Shown: in pieces, positions 42,490-43,029 of the stretch
Numbering within the stretch: position 1 is the stretch's first letter
Layout: every line of letters begins with the position of its first letter
Assembly: GCA_902799905.1 (NCBI GenBank)
Contig: CADCCB010000022.1
Span: 1-43,029 of the forward strand
DNA from: an uncultured Prevotellaceae bacterium
GTDB lineage: Bacteria; Bacteroidota; Bacteroidia; Bacteroidales; Bacteroidaceae
Length of the DNA: 43,029 bases
Direction of reading: 5' to 3'
Notes under the pieces: generated by a model
Database searches by the model: none
Told to the model about the DNA's origin: nothing
The model's input: only the letters and a program-made list of their open reading frames with translations
Program-made: the position numbers and the translations under genes

Positions 42490-43029
42490 ATGATATCCTA
42501 TATACGATTCCTGCTCCTACTGACAATGTTGTTGGCATTGACATTCGGAATGTCTCAGACGATAATTGTCAAGGACAGTATTACACATGAAGCAGTACCG
42601 TTTGTGAGTGTCTATTTCGGGAATGACACTGGTGGCTACACAGACGAAAAAGGGGCAATTGCCATTCCAAACGAAGTAGCACAGATACGTTTATCTCATA
42701 TCTGCTACGAGACAAAGGATATCGATAAAGTAACGACTGACTTGCGAACGATTTTTCTTGTTCCGAAGAGTATCAATCTTGATGAAGTCGCCATTAGCGT
42801 AAAGGTCCCCAAACGAATAAAGACCACAGAAGTGGGATTGATGAAAACGAAGACGCAAACGAAGCACAAAGGAGCCAATGGGTTTGAGATGGCTTTGTTT
42901 ATTCCATACGACAGCACTTGGACAGAGACGCCATACATCCACTCCATTTTAGCGAGTCTCGATTATACCACCCATTGGCTGGTCTTCACGGAAATCAAGA
43001 CACCCATCTATGCCACTCTCCGCTTTGAT
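42490..43029 (+). CDS. Carboxypeptidase-regulatory-like domain protein, 5' part
   Basis: A reading frame that opens at ATG 42490 and runs 180 codons to the window edge without a stop. The first 22 residues form a signal peptide (FLLLLTMLLALTFGMSQ). A short regulatory-like domain follows: TIIVKDSITHEAVPFVSVYFGNDTGGYTDEKGAIAIPN, then LDEVAISVKVPKRIKT. This order (signal, CarboxypepD_reg-like, linking strand) is typical of Bacteroidetes surface proteins that continue into a DUF or barrel domain beyond the edge. It starts 18 bases after the TonB receptor and is probably co-transcribed with it. The function of the missing part is unknown. Confidence 0.75.
   Translation, partial: MISYIRFLLLLTMLLALTFGMSQTIIVKDSITHEAVPFVSVYFGNDTGGYTDEKGAIAIPNEVAQIRLSHICYETKDIDKVTTDLRTIFLVPKSINLDEVAISVKVPKRIKTTEVGLMKTKTQTKHKGANGFEMALFIPYDSTWTETPYIHSILASLDYTTHWLVFTEIKTPIYATLRFD

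Overview
The window looks like a chromosomal segment of a Bacteroidales bacterium, most likely a gut or rumen Prevotella-type organism. Evidence: at least six genes sit behind the Bacteroidetes promoter form (TTG-type -33 element, 19-20 bases, then TAnnTTTG). There are TonB-dependent receptors with carboxypeptidase-like N-terminal domains, a DUF5686 outer-membrane protein, a GH43 glycosidase, a DUF4143 AAA protein and an acetyl-CoA-type MetA. No rRNA, tRNA, CRISPR array, transposase or integrase was seen. Both edges cut genes: a P5-like structural protein on the left and a carboxypeptidase-regulatory-like protein on the right.

Layout. 1-4956 (+): tail of a P5-like gene, a small secreted protein, a stand-alone LytTR regulator followed by a membrane-anchored phosphodiester-glycosidase-like protein, NAD-dependent DNA ligase LigA and a B3/B4 tRNA-editing-type protein. 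4966-16244 (-): a tightly packed ten-gene operon (GNAT-like protein, ketosynthase, ACP, hotdog dehydratase, MMPL exporter, FAD desaturase/reductase, ketoreductase, LolA-like carrier, thioesterase, DUF5686 outer-membrane protein). It resembles a pared-down aryl-polyene-type lipid synthesis and export locus without the usual aromatic-starter genes. 16551-22794 (+): GH43 glycosidase, ABC-F protein, M13 metallopeptidase.

22821-31527 (+): the most interesting region. Behind one clear promoter lie five closely packed genes: a four-zinc-ribbon protein, a 1009-residue membrane Ser/Thr kinase, an 1116-residue protein with four CbbX-type AAA+ modules and an N-terminal zinc ribbon, a zinc-ribbon/FHA protein and a PP2C phosphatase. 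Writer (kinase), reader (FHA), eraser (PP2C), ATP-driven remodeller (AAA) and zinc-ribbon adaptors make a complete phospho-signalling circuit. The kinase N-terminus carries three similar Thr-centred motifs that could be FHA ligands. metA follows 11 bases later and is probably co-transcribed.

31539-43029: metA (homoserine O-acetyltransferase by its Glu111), a U32-family protein whose gene carries purine-rich low-complexity insertions, a membrane lipoprotein with a zinc ribbon, a TonB-dependent receptor, a truncated TPR lipoprotein running into a terminator, and a DUF4143 AAA protein with three operator-like repeats at exact 33-base spacing. A second TonB-dependent receptor and the start of another surface protein follow. 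A recurrent feature is low-complexity GAGGTGAG / GAAAAGTGAA-type sequence both between and inside genes.
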